DNA of 12,405 bases. Source: Planctomycetota bacterium (lineage in GTDB: Bacteria > Planctomycetota > UBA1135 > UBA2386). Below are positions 5,833-12,405 of this stretch, piece by piece; positions within the stretch are counted from its first letter, which is position 1; every line of letters starts with the position of its first letter. Both the position numbers and the translations under genes were made by a program. Where the stretch lies: positions 1 through 12,405 of the forward strand of contig JAEUHU010000176.1 in assembly GCA_016793305.1 (NCBI GenBank), in the 5' to 3' direction. Below the pieces are notes generated by a model. The model was not told where the DNA came from and did no database searches. It worked only from the letters and a program-made list of their open reading frames with translations.

Positions 5833-7074
5833 ATGACGCCAGCATCCGCCGCTTCGCCGGCCCAGTCTTCGCCGGCCCCGTCTTCGTCGCCCCTGACTTC
5901 CTGGTTGGTTCCGCTCGGCCTGTCCGCCCTGCTGGCCCCGCTCGGCTTGTTCGCCGGTTGCGCTTCGATGTCCGACTCGACCACCGCCGTCACCGTCTCC
6001 GTGCGCCAGTTCGGCATCGCCAAGAACGGCACCCCGACGAGGTTGTGGACCGTGCGCGGCGATGGCGTCGCGTTCGACGTCACCGACCTCGGGGCCACGC
6101 TGGTCGCGGTGCGCACCGCCGACCGCCTCGGCGTGGTCGACGACGTGGTGCTCGGCTTCGACTCCGTGGGCGGCTACGAGTCGCCGGCCAACCAGTACTT
6201 CGGCTGCACCACCGGCCGGGTCTGCAACCGCATCGGCGGCGCACGCTTCGTGCTCGACGGCACCGAGTACGTGCTGACGAAGAACGACGGCGCGCACACG
6301 CTGCACGGCGGTGGCGCGCGCGCCCTGAGCCGGTTGTCGTGGCGCGGCGAGGCACTGCGCGACGGCGTGCGCTTCACCTGCCGCAGCAACGACGGCGACG
6401 AAGGCTTCCCCGGCACGCTCGACGTGACGGTGAGCTACCGCTTGCTGTCGGGTGGTCGCATCGAAGTGCAGAGCGAAGCGCGCAGCGATCGCCGCACGCC
6501 GGTCAACCTCACCAACCACAGCTACTGGAACCTCGGCGGCACCGGTGCCATCACGATGGGCGACAGCCGCCTGCCGAGCGTGCTCGAGCACCAGCTGCAG
6601 CTGGCGGCCGATCACTACACGCCGGTCGACGACACGCTGATCCCGACCGGCGCCATCGCCCCGGTCGTCGGCACCCCGCTCGACTTCACGACGGCGCGGC
6701 CGTTGTCGCTGTGGTTCGACCGTGTGGTCGACACCGCGACCAAGGGCTACGACCACAACTTCGTGCTGCGCCGGGCCGACGAGCTGCGGCCGGTGGCGCG
6801 CTTGTGGGATCCGCGGAGTCATCGCTCGCTGCGCGTATGGACCGACCAGCCGGGGCTGCAGCTCTACAGCGGCAACTTCCTGGAGGGGCAGAACGGCAAG
6901 GCGGGTCGCAGCTATCCGCAGCGCAGCGCGGTGTGCCTCGAGACCCAGCACTTCCCGGACAGCGTGAACCGGCCGAACTTCCCGACCACGATCCTCGAAC
7001 CCGACACGACCTACCGCACGGTGACGGTGTTCGAGCTGTCGGTCGCCGATCCGGTCACGGCGCGTTCCCTGTAG
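5833..7074 (+). CDS. galM: Aldose 1-epimerase (galactose mutarotase) with lipoprotein signal peptide
   Basis: A 413-aa protein. Residues about 47-406 are an aldose 1-epimerase, which interconverts alpha and beta anomers of aldoses such as galactose. Residues that correspond to the known active site are present: R133 (CNRIGG), H158 (HTLHGG), H229 (NLTNHSYWNL), D307 (GYDHNF) and the catalytic E370 (CLETQHFPD). The N-terminus is unlike cytoplasmic GalM: a Ser/Pro-rich start, a hydrophobic stretch (24-41) and the lipobox LFAGC with C43, which predicts cleavage and lipid anchoring outside the cytoplasmic membrane. An ATG at codon 46 would give a cytoplasmic form, but the fit of hydrophobic core plus lipobox argues for the long one. 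It begins 11 nt after rlmD, without a Shine-Dalgarno, and its last 20 nt overlap the convergent kinase-like gene. Confidence 0.93.
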   Translation: MTPASAASPAQSSPAPSSSPLTSWLVPLGLSALLAPLGLFAGCASMSDSTTAVTVSVRQFGIAKNGTPTRLWTVRGDGVAFDVTDLGATLVAVRTADRLGVVDDVVLGFDSVGGYESPANQYFGCTTGRVCNRIGGARFVLDGTEYVLTKNDGAHTLHGGGARALSRLSWRGEALRDGVRFTCRSNDGDEGFPGTLDVTVSYRLLSGGRIEVQSEARSDRRTPVNLTNHSYWNLGGTGAITMGDSRLPSVLEHQLQLAADHYTPVDDTLIPTGAIAPVVGTPLDFTTARPLSLWFDRVVDTATKGYDHNFVLRRADELRPVARLWDPRSHRSLRVWTDQPGLQLYSGNFLEGQNGKAGRSYPQRSAVCLETQHFPDSVNRPNFPTTILEPDTTYRTVTVFELSVADPVTARSL

Positions 7075-8317
7075 GGCTGCCGGCCGCGGCGTGGCCGGTG
7101 CCGCGGCCCGAGCCGAGCACCGCCAGCAGCGCGCGACCACTGAGCTCGTCGATGCCGACGACGGCATCGCCGTGCGACGAGGGTGCCGTACCGACGACGA
7201 TGCAGGCGCCGACGAAGCCTGCCCGACGCGCGCGCGCGATGGCCACCGCACACGCTGCGAACGTCGCCTGGTGCGCGAACACGACCGCACTCCAGCCGGC
7301 GCTGCCCTCGGCGAGCAGCGCCTCGAGTCGTTCCGGCTCGGCGGCGGCATCGACCAGCGTGAAGCCGCCGCGCTGCAACAGCGGTTGGCACAGCGTGCGC
7401 GCGTCCTCGGGGCAACCGGCGAACAGCACGCGGCCCGGGCAGACCGGGCCGAGCAGCCGCGATCGACCGACCAGCGGATCGAACCACTGGGCGTCCGCGG
7501 TCGCCGGTGCCGGCACCTCGAGGCGACACCGAGCAGCAGCCCGCCCGCCGCCGCCGACCTGCAGATGGCCGCCGAGCAGATCGGCCTGGCGTTCGGCCAG
7601 GGTCAGCCCGAGCAGCGGCCGATCGGCGCCGTCGCGCACGAAGAACGGGGTGAACACATACCCTTGCTCGAGCTCGGCGAAGCCACCGCCGTGCGCCTGG
7701 AGCTCGATCACGAGACACCCGGGTCCCGCCACCGCCCGACCGTGCACGTAGGCGAGGCGCACCACGATCTCGTCGCGCAGGGCCCGTGCCAGCACCACCC
7801 TCAGCACCCGGAGCACCGAGCGCCGCAGCAGCTCGCCGTCGACCAGCACGTGGCTCGGCAGGAAGCTGCGGCAGTCGACGCGCAACGGCTGCCCGGCCCG
7901 TTCGGCCGCGAGGTGCCATTCGCGCTGGCTCTCGTCGAGCCAGCTCGCGAAGTCCACCCGCTGCGGCGCCAGCGCCACGGCACCTTGCTCGAGTTGGCCG
8001 AGTTCGGCGTAGTCGGCGAGCAACTGCAGCAGGTACTCGTGATGCTCGGTGATCGCCCGCACCGCCAGCTGGGCACCGGCGGGCAGACACGAATCGTCGA
8101 CCAGCTCCAGCAGGGACTGCGCCGCCGCGAGCGGGAGCCGCAGTTCGCGCAGGAACCGGTTCAGCTGCCTGCGATCAGGGTCCGACCGGCGGGCCACGCC
8201 TGGCAAGGGCACGAGCCGGCCAAAGCGCGGCGCAGCCGTAGGATCGACGAGGGTGGGCGAATCGTGCATGCGGGCGAGCGGTCGGGCGAGATCGACCAGG
8301 GGCAGCGCGCGGGACAT
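7055..8317 (-). CDS. Degenerate hybrid histidine-kinase-like protein (pseudokinase + pseudo-receiver)
   Basis: 420 aa from the ATG at 8317. Residues about 48-115 look like a HisKA dimerisation helix pair, but the H-box reads R57-E-L-R-L-P-L where HELRTPL is expected, so the phospho-accepting His is replaced by Arg. Residues about 155-272 resemble a HATPase domain: the VFTPFFV and LLGLTLAERQADLLGG segments are recognisable, yet the N-box Asn and the DxGxG of the G1 box are missing. Residues about 296-402 have the shape of a receiver domain with E304-D305 but no phospho-accepting Asp (WSAVVFAHQ) and no clear Lys. No membrane segment or sensor domain is seen. It may act as a binding or scaffold protein rather than a kinase. 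The start is uncertain: ATGs at 8449 and 8269 are in frame and none has a good Shine-Dalgarno. It lies downstream of the vWA gene, and its end overlaps galM. Confidence 0.75.
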   Translation of the reverse strand: MSRALPLVDLARPLARMHDSPTLVDPTAAPRFGRLVPLPGVARRSDPDRRQLNRFLRELRLPLAAAQSLLELVDDSCLPAGAQLAVRAITEHHEYLLQLLADYAELGQLEQGAVALAPQRVDFASWLDESQREWHLAAERAGQPLRVDCRSFLPSHVLVDGELLRRSVLRVLRVVLARALRDEIVVRLAYVHGRAVAGPGCLVIELQAHGGGFAELEQGYVFTPFFVRDGADRPLLGLTLAERQADLLGGHLQVGGGGRAAARCRLEVPAPATADAQWFDPLVGRSRLLGPVCPGRVLFAGCPEDARTLCQPLLQRGGFTLVDAAAEPERLEALLAEGSAGWSAVVFAHQATFAACAVAIARARRAGFVGACIVVGTAPSSHGDAVVGIDELSGRALLAVLGSGRGTGHAAAGSPTGNAP

Positions 8318-8412
8318 CGACGGGACGTACCCCGCGACTGAAGGAAGGCTCCCGATGGTCGGAACCCCCGATGCCACGGGAACCGATGCCGAGCCACGAC
8401 GACGGCGGAGGC

Positions 8413-8435
8413 GTCCCTCCCGAGGGACATTCCCT
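8413..8435 (-). repeat. Competing hairpins between the vWA and kinase-like genes
   Basis: GTCCCTC (8413-8419) pairs with GAGGGAC (8422-8428), and AGGGA inside the second arm (8423-8427) can instead pair with TCCCT (8431-8435). The two hairpins exclude each other. They lie in the 163-nt spacer after the vWA stop codon. No T-run follows, so a plain terminator is not shown. Confidence 0.4.
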
Positions 8436-8480
8436 AGGCCGGGCGACATGGACCCTACGCGTGCTCGGCCGGAGTCGATT

Positions 8481-10820
8481 TCAGGCCGGGCCGCCGCGCC
8501 GCAGCGCCCGCTGCACCACCAGCCGCTCGATCCCGGCCAGGGCGACCAGCGCAGCCAACAGCCAGGGTGCCCACGCCGCCAGGTCGGCGACCACGGCGCG
8601 TTCGGCCCATGGGGCCGGTGCTTCGGGCTCGACCTGGCCGGCCCCGCCGGCGAACGCAGCCAGCGCCGTCGCTTCGTGCGGCGTCGGCAAGGGCGGCTCG
8701 CACGACGACGCCGTCAGCAGCGGCCGCGGCTGTGGTTCGGGTCGCACCGGCAGCACGCTCTGCAGCCAGGCTGCGAGGCGTCCGGGAAACGACGCGTCGC
8801 TGCGGAACATCGCCCCGTCGTCGCCGAACAGATCCGCGGCGAACGCACCGACGCGGCCGAGGCCCCGGTTCGCGAAGGCCAGCAACGGCCAGCCGTCGTC
8901 GCCGGCGACCAACAGCACTTGCGCTTCGAACGGGGCGGTGCCGGCCAGCGCCCCACCGAGTTCCGGCCACGCGGGCTGCGGTTCGGGCAGCAGCAGCGGC
9001 GACACGGCGACGGAACGCACCTTCAGGCGGCGCACCGACGGTTCGGCAGGCCGCGGCTGGGCGGGCGGCGGCTCGCGCGGCGGTGGCTCGGGGCGCCGCT
9101 CGGGCGGCGGCGGCGCTTCGGTCGTGCTCACCTCGGCACCGTCGCCCTCGCGCGGCGTACGGCCGACCCGCTGCAGGGCACGCGTGACCTCGGCGACCAC
9201 GAAGGTCGGCACCGCGGTCGGATCGCTGATCGGCAGGAACTGCCCGCCGCCGGCTTTGGTCATCTCCTCGGACAGCTTCAGGAACGCCGGATCCGTGTTC
9301 GCATCGGTGATCGCGATCACCGACAGCGTCGCCTTGCCGTCGCTGCGCAGGGCGCGCGCGACCGACTTCAGCGCCAGGTCCTCGCTGACGAAGAACTCGC
9401 CGTCGGTGATCACCACCACGTGCTTCACCGCCGACCGGCTCGGTGCCAGCAGCTCCTGCGCCCTGCGCAGGCCACTGAGCAGGAACGTCATCTCGCTGGC
9501 GTGCGCGAGCCTGTCGATGCCGGCGCCGATCACGGCCCGATCGGTGGCGTCCGTCAACGGCAGCTCGACGCGCCCCTGGTCCTTGTTGCCATAGGTGACG
9601 ATCGCCACCTGGTCGCCTTCGCCGAGCGCCTGCGCCGTGCGCGATGCACTCGACTTGGCATAGCTCATCTTGGTGCGGCCGTTGGCCAGCACCTGGCCCA
9701 TGCTGCCGGAGCGGTCGACCACCAGCACCATCGCGATCGTGTGCTTGTCGACGTCGATCGGCTGATCGCCGACGCGACCGGCACCACTCGGATCGGGCGG
9801 CGTCGGATCCGGCGGCGTCGGTGGCGGCTCGGCGGGCGGTGGCTCGGGCGGCGGCGGCGCATCGGCCCTGCCGGGCCCGGCGGCGTCACGTTCCCCTTCG
9901 CCGACGCTCGGCTGCACCGGGTCGGGCCGAACGGGCAGCAAGGCGCGGATCGGTGCTTCGTCGACGCCGAACGCCGGGCCGAGCGCCAGCACGCCGGTGC
10001 CGTCGAGCACCGCCGCGACCAACCGCTGCTGGTCGTCGGCCGGCAACGGCCCGCCGAGCAGCACCGCCGCGAACTCGCGCCAGTCCGCGGGAGCTTCTGC
10101 CCCAGTGGTGACCTGCACCCCCTGTGCTCGCAGCGCCGCGGCGGCGAGCCCGCTCGGCTCGAGCACCAGGATGCGCGCTGGCGGCCCCAGCGACGCCGAA
10201 CCGCTGGCCCGCAGCGTGGCCGCCCCCGCCCGCACGACGACCTCGAAGGTCAGCTCGCCTTCCAGAGGCGCGACGAACGTCACGGTCGCGGGCTCCGCAC
10301 CGCCGACCAGCAGGTCCTGCAGCAGCAGCAGCGCCGCACCGGCGCGCACGGTCAGGCTCGCGGGCAACGGCACCTCGAGCGGCGGGGTCGCGACCCGCAG
10401 CGCCACCGGTCGGCCGGCGACCAGTTCGCCGAGGGCCAGCAGCTGCAGGTCGCTCGGCGCCAGCGGCAAGGTCGGCGGTGCGACCACCATGGCCCCGAAC
10501 GCGCGAACCCGATGCGCCGGTCCGTCGAGCGGTGGCGACGCCGGCGGCTGCCAACGCACCACGAGGTCCTGGGCCCGCGGGTCGATGTGCCCCGCCGCGG
10601 CGAGCAGGGTGGTGCGCGCGGCGACCGGCGCCGCCGGCAGGTCGAGCTGGGCGACGCGCGCCGCCCGTTCCCGCCACTCCACCCCCGGCTGCAGCAGCGC
10701 CGTGGTCGCGAACGCCAGCACGACGAGCCAGCCCCACCACCGGGCCAGGGGGCGCGCACTCGGCACGAGAGCGAGCCCGAGCCCGCCGAGCAGTGCGGCC
10801 ACCAGCACCAGCGTGGTCAC
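8481..10820 (-). CDS. Membrane-anchored vWA-domain protein with glutamine-amidotransferase-like fold
   Basis: 779 aa. Two N-terminal membrane helices (about 2-20 and 28-45) and one near the C-terminus (about 746-767) would hold the central part outside the cytoplasm. Residues about 210-300 (ARILVLEP...VLLGGPL...LLPV) and 600-695 (LLAFANRGLGRVGAF) fit the class I amidotransferase-like fold of this family; I see no catalytic Cys. Between them sits a vWA domain (about 362-550) with an intact metal-binding MIDAS: D369-R-S371-G-S373, T445 and D473 (ITDGE). Proline-rich linkers (about 321-345 and 569-595) flank the vWA domain. Such proteins are thought to bind partners through the metal site, in relation to the BatA/Aerotolerance group, but their job is poorly known. 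The GTG start at 10820 overlaps the stop of the upstream NPCBM gene by 4 nt (GTGA) and lacks its own Shine-Dalgarno, so translation is probably coupled. Confidence 0.88.
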   Translation of the reverse strand: MTTLVLVAALLGGLGLALVPSARPLARWWGWLVVLAFATTALLQPGVEWRERAARVAQLDLPAAPVAARTTLLAAAGHIDPRAQDLVVRWQPPASPPLDGPAHRVRAFGAMVVAPPTLPLAPSDLQLLALGELVAGRPVALRVATPPLEVPLPASLTVRAGAALLLLQDLLVGGAEPATVTFVAPLEGELTFEVVVRAGAATLRASGSASLGPPARILVLEPSGLAAAALRAQGVQVTTGAEAPADWREFAAVLLGGPLPADDQQRLVAAVLDGTGVLALGPAFGVDEAPIRALLPVRPDPVQPSVGEGERDAAGPGRADAPPPPEPPPAEPPPTPPDPTPPDPSGAGRVGDQPIDVDKHTIAMVLVVDRSGSMGQVLANGRTKMSYAKSSASRTAQALGEGDQVAIVTYGNKDQGRVELPLTDATDRAVIGAGIDRLAHASEMTFLLSGLRRAQELLAPSRSAVKHVVVITDGEFFVSEDLALKSVARALRSDGKATLSVIAITDANTDPAFLKLSEEMTKAGGGQFLPISDPTAVPTFVVAEVTRALQRVGRTPREGDGAEVSTTEAPPPPERRPEPPPREPPPAQPRPAEPSVRRLKVRSVAVSPLLLPEPQPAWPELGGALAGTAPFEAQVLLVAGDDGWPLLAFANRGLGRVGAFAADLFGDDGAMFRSDASFPGRLAAWLQSVLPVRPEPQPRPLLTASSCEPPLPTPHEATALAAFAGGAGQVEPEAPAPWAERAVVADLAAWAPWLLAALVALAGIERLVVQRALRRGGPA
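9099..9116. repeat. 18-nt direct repeat, copy 1 (second proline-rich linker)
   Basis: Plus-strand CTCGGGCGGCGGCGGCGC, identical to 9843-9860. On the coding strand it encodes APPPPE at the start of the linker after the vWA domain. Confidence 0.6.
9843..9860. repeat. 18-nt direct repeat, copy 2 (first proline-rich linker)
   Basis: Identical to 9099-9116. It encodes APPPPE at the start of the linker before the vWA domain, so the domain is bracketed by matching sequences about 740 nt apart. Confidence 0.6.
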
Positions 10821-12139
10821 GGCCGACGCACCGCAGCGGGCAGGAACACCGGCGACAACCAGTCGACCCGGTCGCCGAGGTCGCGACCGCGGCCGACGTC
10901 GACGTCGAGCACCACGACGGCGCCAGCCGCTACCGGCAGGGGCCCCGGATCGACGAGTTGGCCGGCGCGCAACCCGTCTCGCGCGAACACGACCTTGCCG
11001 TCGACCTCGATGCGCACCGAGACATCGGGCAACAGCGGCAGCGTGCGCACCGAGTCGTCGAGGCCGACCCTGGTCCAGAACCGCGCCGCCCCCGCTGGCA
11101 CCCGAAAGCTCAGCCGACTGCGGCTGTGGACCCCGAGCCCCTTGCCATGCGAACGACCGGCCACTTGCAGCGGGGCGCCGAGCACGTTGTGGTCGCGCTG
11201 CCAACCGTGCACGACGTCGCCGTCGACGCCGGCTTGCTGCACGTCGGTCGGTTCGAGGTCGGAAGCGAACACCGCGCCACCACCGAGGCAGGTCAAGCTG
11301 GCGAGATCGACGCTGCGCAGGCGCAGCTCGGTGCCGCCGTGCACCGCCAGCACGAACGTCTCGCCGTCGCACTGCCAGCGCTCGACCTGCAGGCGGTCCC
11401 CGGTCCTGGTCGTCACCCACGCGATCGGCGCGGTGGTTGGAGCCGGCTCCGGCCGCAGCCGCAGGGCGACGAAGTCGTTGCCGCCGAACCAGCGCGGCTC
11501 GCCGTCCTCGGGCTGGAAGCGCACGCCGGCCGAACCGAACTGATGGAGCGTACCGGCGACCACGTCGAAGCCGACCTTGGCGCGAACGAACATGGCTTCG
11601 TCGACGCCTTCGGGCAGCTCGAGCCGCAGCAGAGCCGGCACCTCGGGACTCGCCCACAGGGCGAGACGATCGACCTGGATCGGCACGGTGCCGAGCGTCG
11701 GCGACAGGACGTCCAGCCGATCGCCCCCACGATCGCCGCCGACGAGCGCCCCACGCACCACCTCGCCACCGACCAGGTGCGCCGCACTCAAGGCCGGCAA
11801 CACCACTGGCGCCCCATGGATCGCGAGCAGTTCGCCGCGGGGGATCACCCGTCTGCCCCCGCCGCTCGGCGTGCACTCGAGGGCGCCGTCCGCGACCGTT
11901 CGCAGGGTGTCGACGACCAACACGGTCCCAGACCCGAGCACCACCTCGAACGACGCGGGCGCCTGCGCAACCGCGGCGGCACAAGCAGTTGCAAGCACGG
12001 CGAGGGCCATGCCAGATTGTCGGAGGCAAGCCGGAAGCCACGCGACGAGCCTGCCAGAATGGCGTCCGCACCACCCGCCCCCGGCCTGGCCGGTCGCCCG
12101 CAACGGAAGCGCAACCTCTTTCTGTTCAAGGCTCTGCAT
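10817..12139 (-). CDS. Exported NPCBM/NEW2-domain protein
   Basis: 440 aa. The C-terminal part (about 293-433) is an NPCBM/NEW2 domain, a beta-sandwich related to carbohydrate-binding modules: LEP, WQRDHNVLGAPL, the KGLGVHSRSRLSFRV stretch, VGLDDSV (358-364), VDGKVVF (379-385) and the closing DRVDWLSP (423-430). Before it, two similar small beta-rich segments (about 63-108 and 238-285, each ending in an R/L-rich strand after a G-D or G-T turn) look like tandem repeats. Residues about 32-60 carry a hydrophobic stretch ending in AVAQA, a likely signal peptidase I site, so the protein should be exported; a sugar or peptidoglycan ligand is inferred. The ATG at 12139 has a GGAG 6 nt upstream; the ATG at 12010 would give a shorter signal peptide without basic residues before it. 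It is the first gene of the cluster and coupled to the vWA gene. Confidence 0.85.
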   Translation of the reverse strand: MQSLEQKEVALPLRATGQAGGGWCGRHSGRLVAWLPACLRQSGMALAVLATACAAAVAQAPASFEVVLGSGTVLVVDTLRTVADGALECTPSGGGRRVIPRGELLAIHGAPVVLPALSAAHLVGGEVVRGALVGGDRGGDRLDVLSPTLGTVPIQVDRLALWASPEVPALLRLELPEGVDEAMFVRAKVGFDVVAGTLHQFGSAGVRFQPEDGEPRWFGGNDFVALRLRPEPAPTTAPIAWVTTRTGDRLQVERWQCDGETFVLAVHGGTELRLRSVDLASLTCLGGGAVFASDLEPTDVQQAGVDGDVVHGWQRDHNVLGAPLQVAGRSHGKGLGVHSRSRLSFRVPAGAARFWTRVGLDDSVRTLPLLPDVSVRIEVDGKVVFARDGLRAGQLVDPGPLPVAAGAVVVLDVDVGRGRDLGDRVDWLSPVFLPAAVRRP

Positions 12140-12145
12140 GCATCA

Positions 12146-12149
12146 CTCC
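12146..12149 (-). promoter_or_regulatory. Shine-Dalgarno of the NPCBM gene
   Basis: GGAG on the minus strand, 6 nt before the ATG at 12139. It supports the longer start. Confidence 0.6.
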
Positions 12150-12322
12150 AGCTCGGGACAGGCCCGCTGTGGGATCGGCACCACGTTTGCTTTGCGGCGC
12201 GCCCATCGCTCAGCCCACCCAACCGGGTCGGGCAGCACATCGGCAACGCCGCATCGATCGACCCAACCGTTCGACGAGTCGGCACCACTGCCAACCCCAC
12301 CGAAGTATCCAGATTCCCCCCC

Positions 12323-12326
12323 GAGG
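12323..12326 (+). promoter_or_regulatory. Shine-Dalgarno of groEL
   Basis: GAGG, 5 nt before the ATG at 12332. Confidence 0.6.
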
Positions 12327-12331
12327 TTGTG

Positions 12332-12405
12332 ATGGTCAAACAACTCGTGTTCGAAAACGACGCCCGCGAAGCCGTGCTGCGCGGCGTCGCCAAACTGGCG
12401 AAGGC
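12332..12405 (+). CDS. groEL: Chaperonin GroEL, N-terminal 24 codons (cut by the window edge)
   Basis: The reading starts MVKQLVFENDAREAVLRGV and continues AKLA; this is the N-terminal signature of the 60-kDa chaperonin (compare the family pattern KxLxFxxxAR..ll.Gv..LA.av). GroEL forms a double-ring ATP-driven folding chamber in the cytoplasm. A GAGG 5 nt upstream supports the start. No groES gene precedes it in the 192-nt intergenic region, so this is either a stand-alone groEL copy, as is common in planctomycetes with several groEL genes, or one with groES elsewhere. Nothing beyond the first helix can be judged. Confidence 0.88.
   Translation, partial: MVKQLVFENDAREAVLRGVAKLAK

Larger units (their letters stand above)
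12140..12331. promoter_or_regulatory. Divergent intergenic region between the NPCBM gene and groEL
   Basis: 192 nt that must contain promoters for both directions. I find no convincing -35/-10 pair and no CIRCE repeat (TTAGCACTC-N9-GAGTGCTAA), the usual HrcA operator before groE genes. The groEL side is C-rich on the plus strand. Confidence 0.5.

Noticed and set aside
4418..5845. 475-aa minus-strand frame opposite rlmD
   Set aside because: Antisense shadow with Arg/Gln/Ala-rich composition and no motif; rlmD carries all catalytic residues.
3754..7074. Single 1106-aa plus-strand frame across int, tRNA and two genes
   Set aside because: Only its last 413 codons (galM) are real; the rest is antisense to int, crosses a tRNA and reads rlmD out of frame with low-complexity Arg/Pro/Ala sequence.
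5818..7350. 510-aa minus-strand frame opposite galM
   Set aside because: Antisense shadow of galM, low complexity, no ribosome site.
9780..9862. GC-rich short tandem repeats resembling a CRISPR or satellite
   Set aside because: They are codon-level repeats for the proline-rich linker (PPDPTPPDPS); there are no spacers.
8049..11543. 1164-aa plus-strand frame opposite the vWA and NPCBM genes
   Set aside because: It is the antisense of two well-recognised proteins; long open antisense frames are normal at this GC content.

Overview
The window comes from a high-GC bacterium, most likely a member of the Planctomycetota. Three things point there: a DUF1580 protein, an integrase with the N-terminal HKxSGQA...YLG motif typical of planctomycete recombinases, and an NPCBM/NEW2 protein coupled to a membrane vWA protein, a pairing common in that phylum. 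The assignment is from family knowledge and reading by eye, not from a search.

Left part (1 to about 4147): the integrase-bearing end of an integrative element inserted at a tRNA-Pro(TGG) gene. All its genes lie on the minus strand and read away from the tRNA: a complete tyrosine recombinase (2571-3965), a structured 65-nt spacer that can fold as a three-way junction (2498-2562), a 204-aa protein of unknown family (1855-2469), a DUF1580 putative DNA-binding/excisionase-like protein (1535-1792), and a primase-polymerase (PrimPol + PriCT_2) that starts at a GTG inside the DUF1580 stop codon and runs off the left edge with no stop codon in the window. Integration, control and replication functions are therefore together at one end; the rest of the element lies left of base 1. 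The int start is preceded by a perfect 18-bp palindrome that overlaps a small hairpin whose loop equals the anticodon loop of the target tRNA.

Middle part (4148-7074): chromosomal backbone on the plus strand. A C-rich, gene-free stretch (4148-4435) is followed by an RlmD/TrmA-type Fe-S uracil-5 methyltransferase (4436-5821) and, 11 nt later, an aldose 1-epimerase (GalM) with a lipoprotein signal peptide (5833-7074). Neither has a Shine-Dalgarno sequence.

Right part (7055-12139): a minus-strand cluster reading toward galM. An exported NPCBM/NEW2 protein (10817-12139) is translationally coupled by a GTGA overlap to a 779-aa membrane-anchored vWA protein (8481-10820). After a 163-nt spacer with competing hairpins comes a protein shaped like a hybrid histidine kinase that lacks the phospho-accepting residues in both its kinase and receiver halves (7055-8317); its 3' end overlaps galM tail-to-tail by 20 nt. 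Divergent from this cluster, the first 24 codons of a groEL chaperonin gene begin at 12332 and leave the window.
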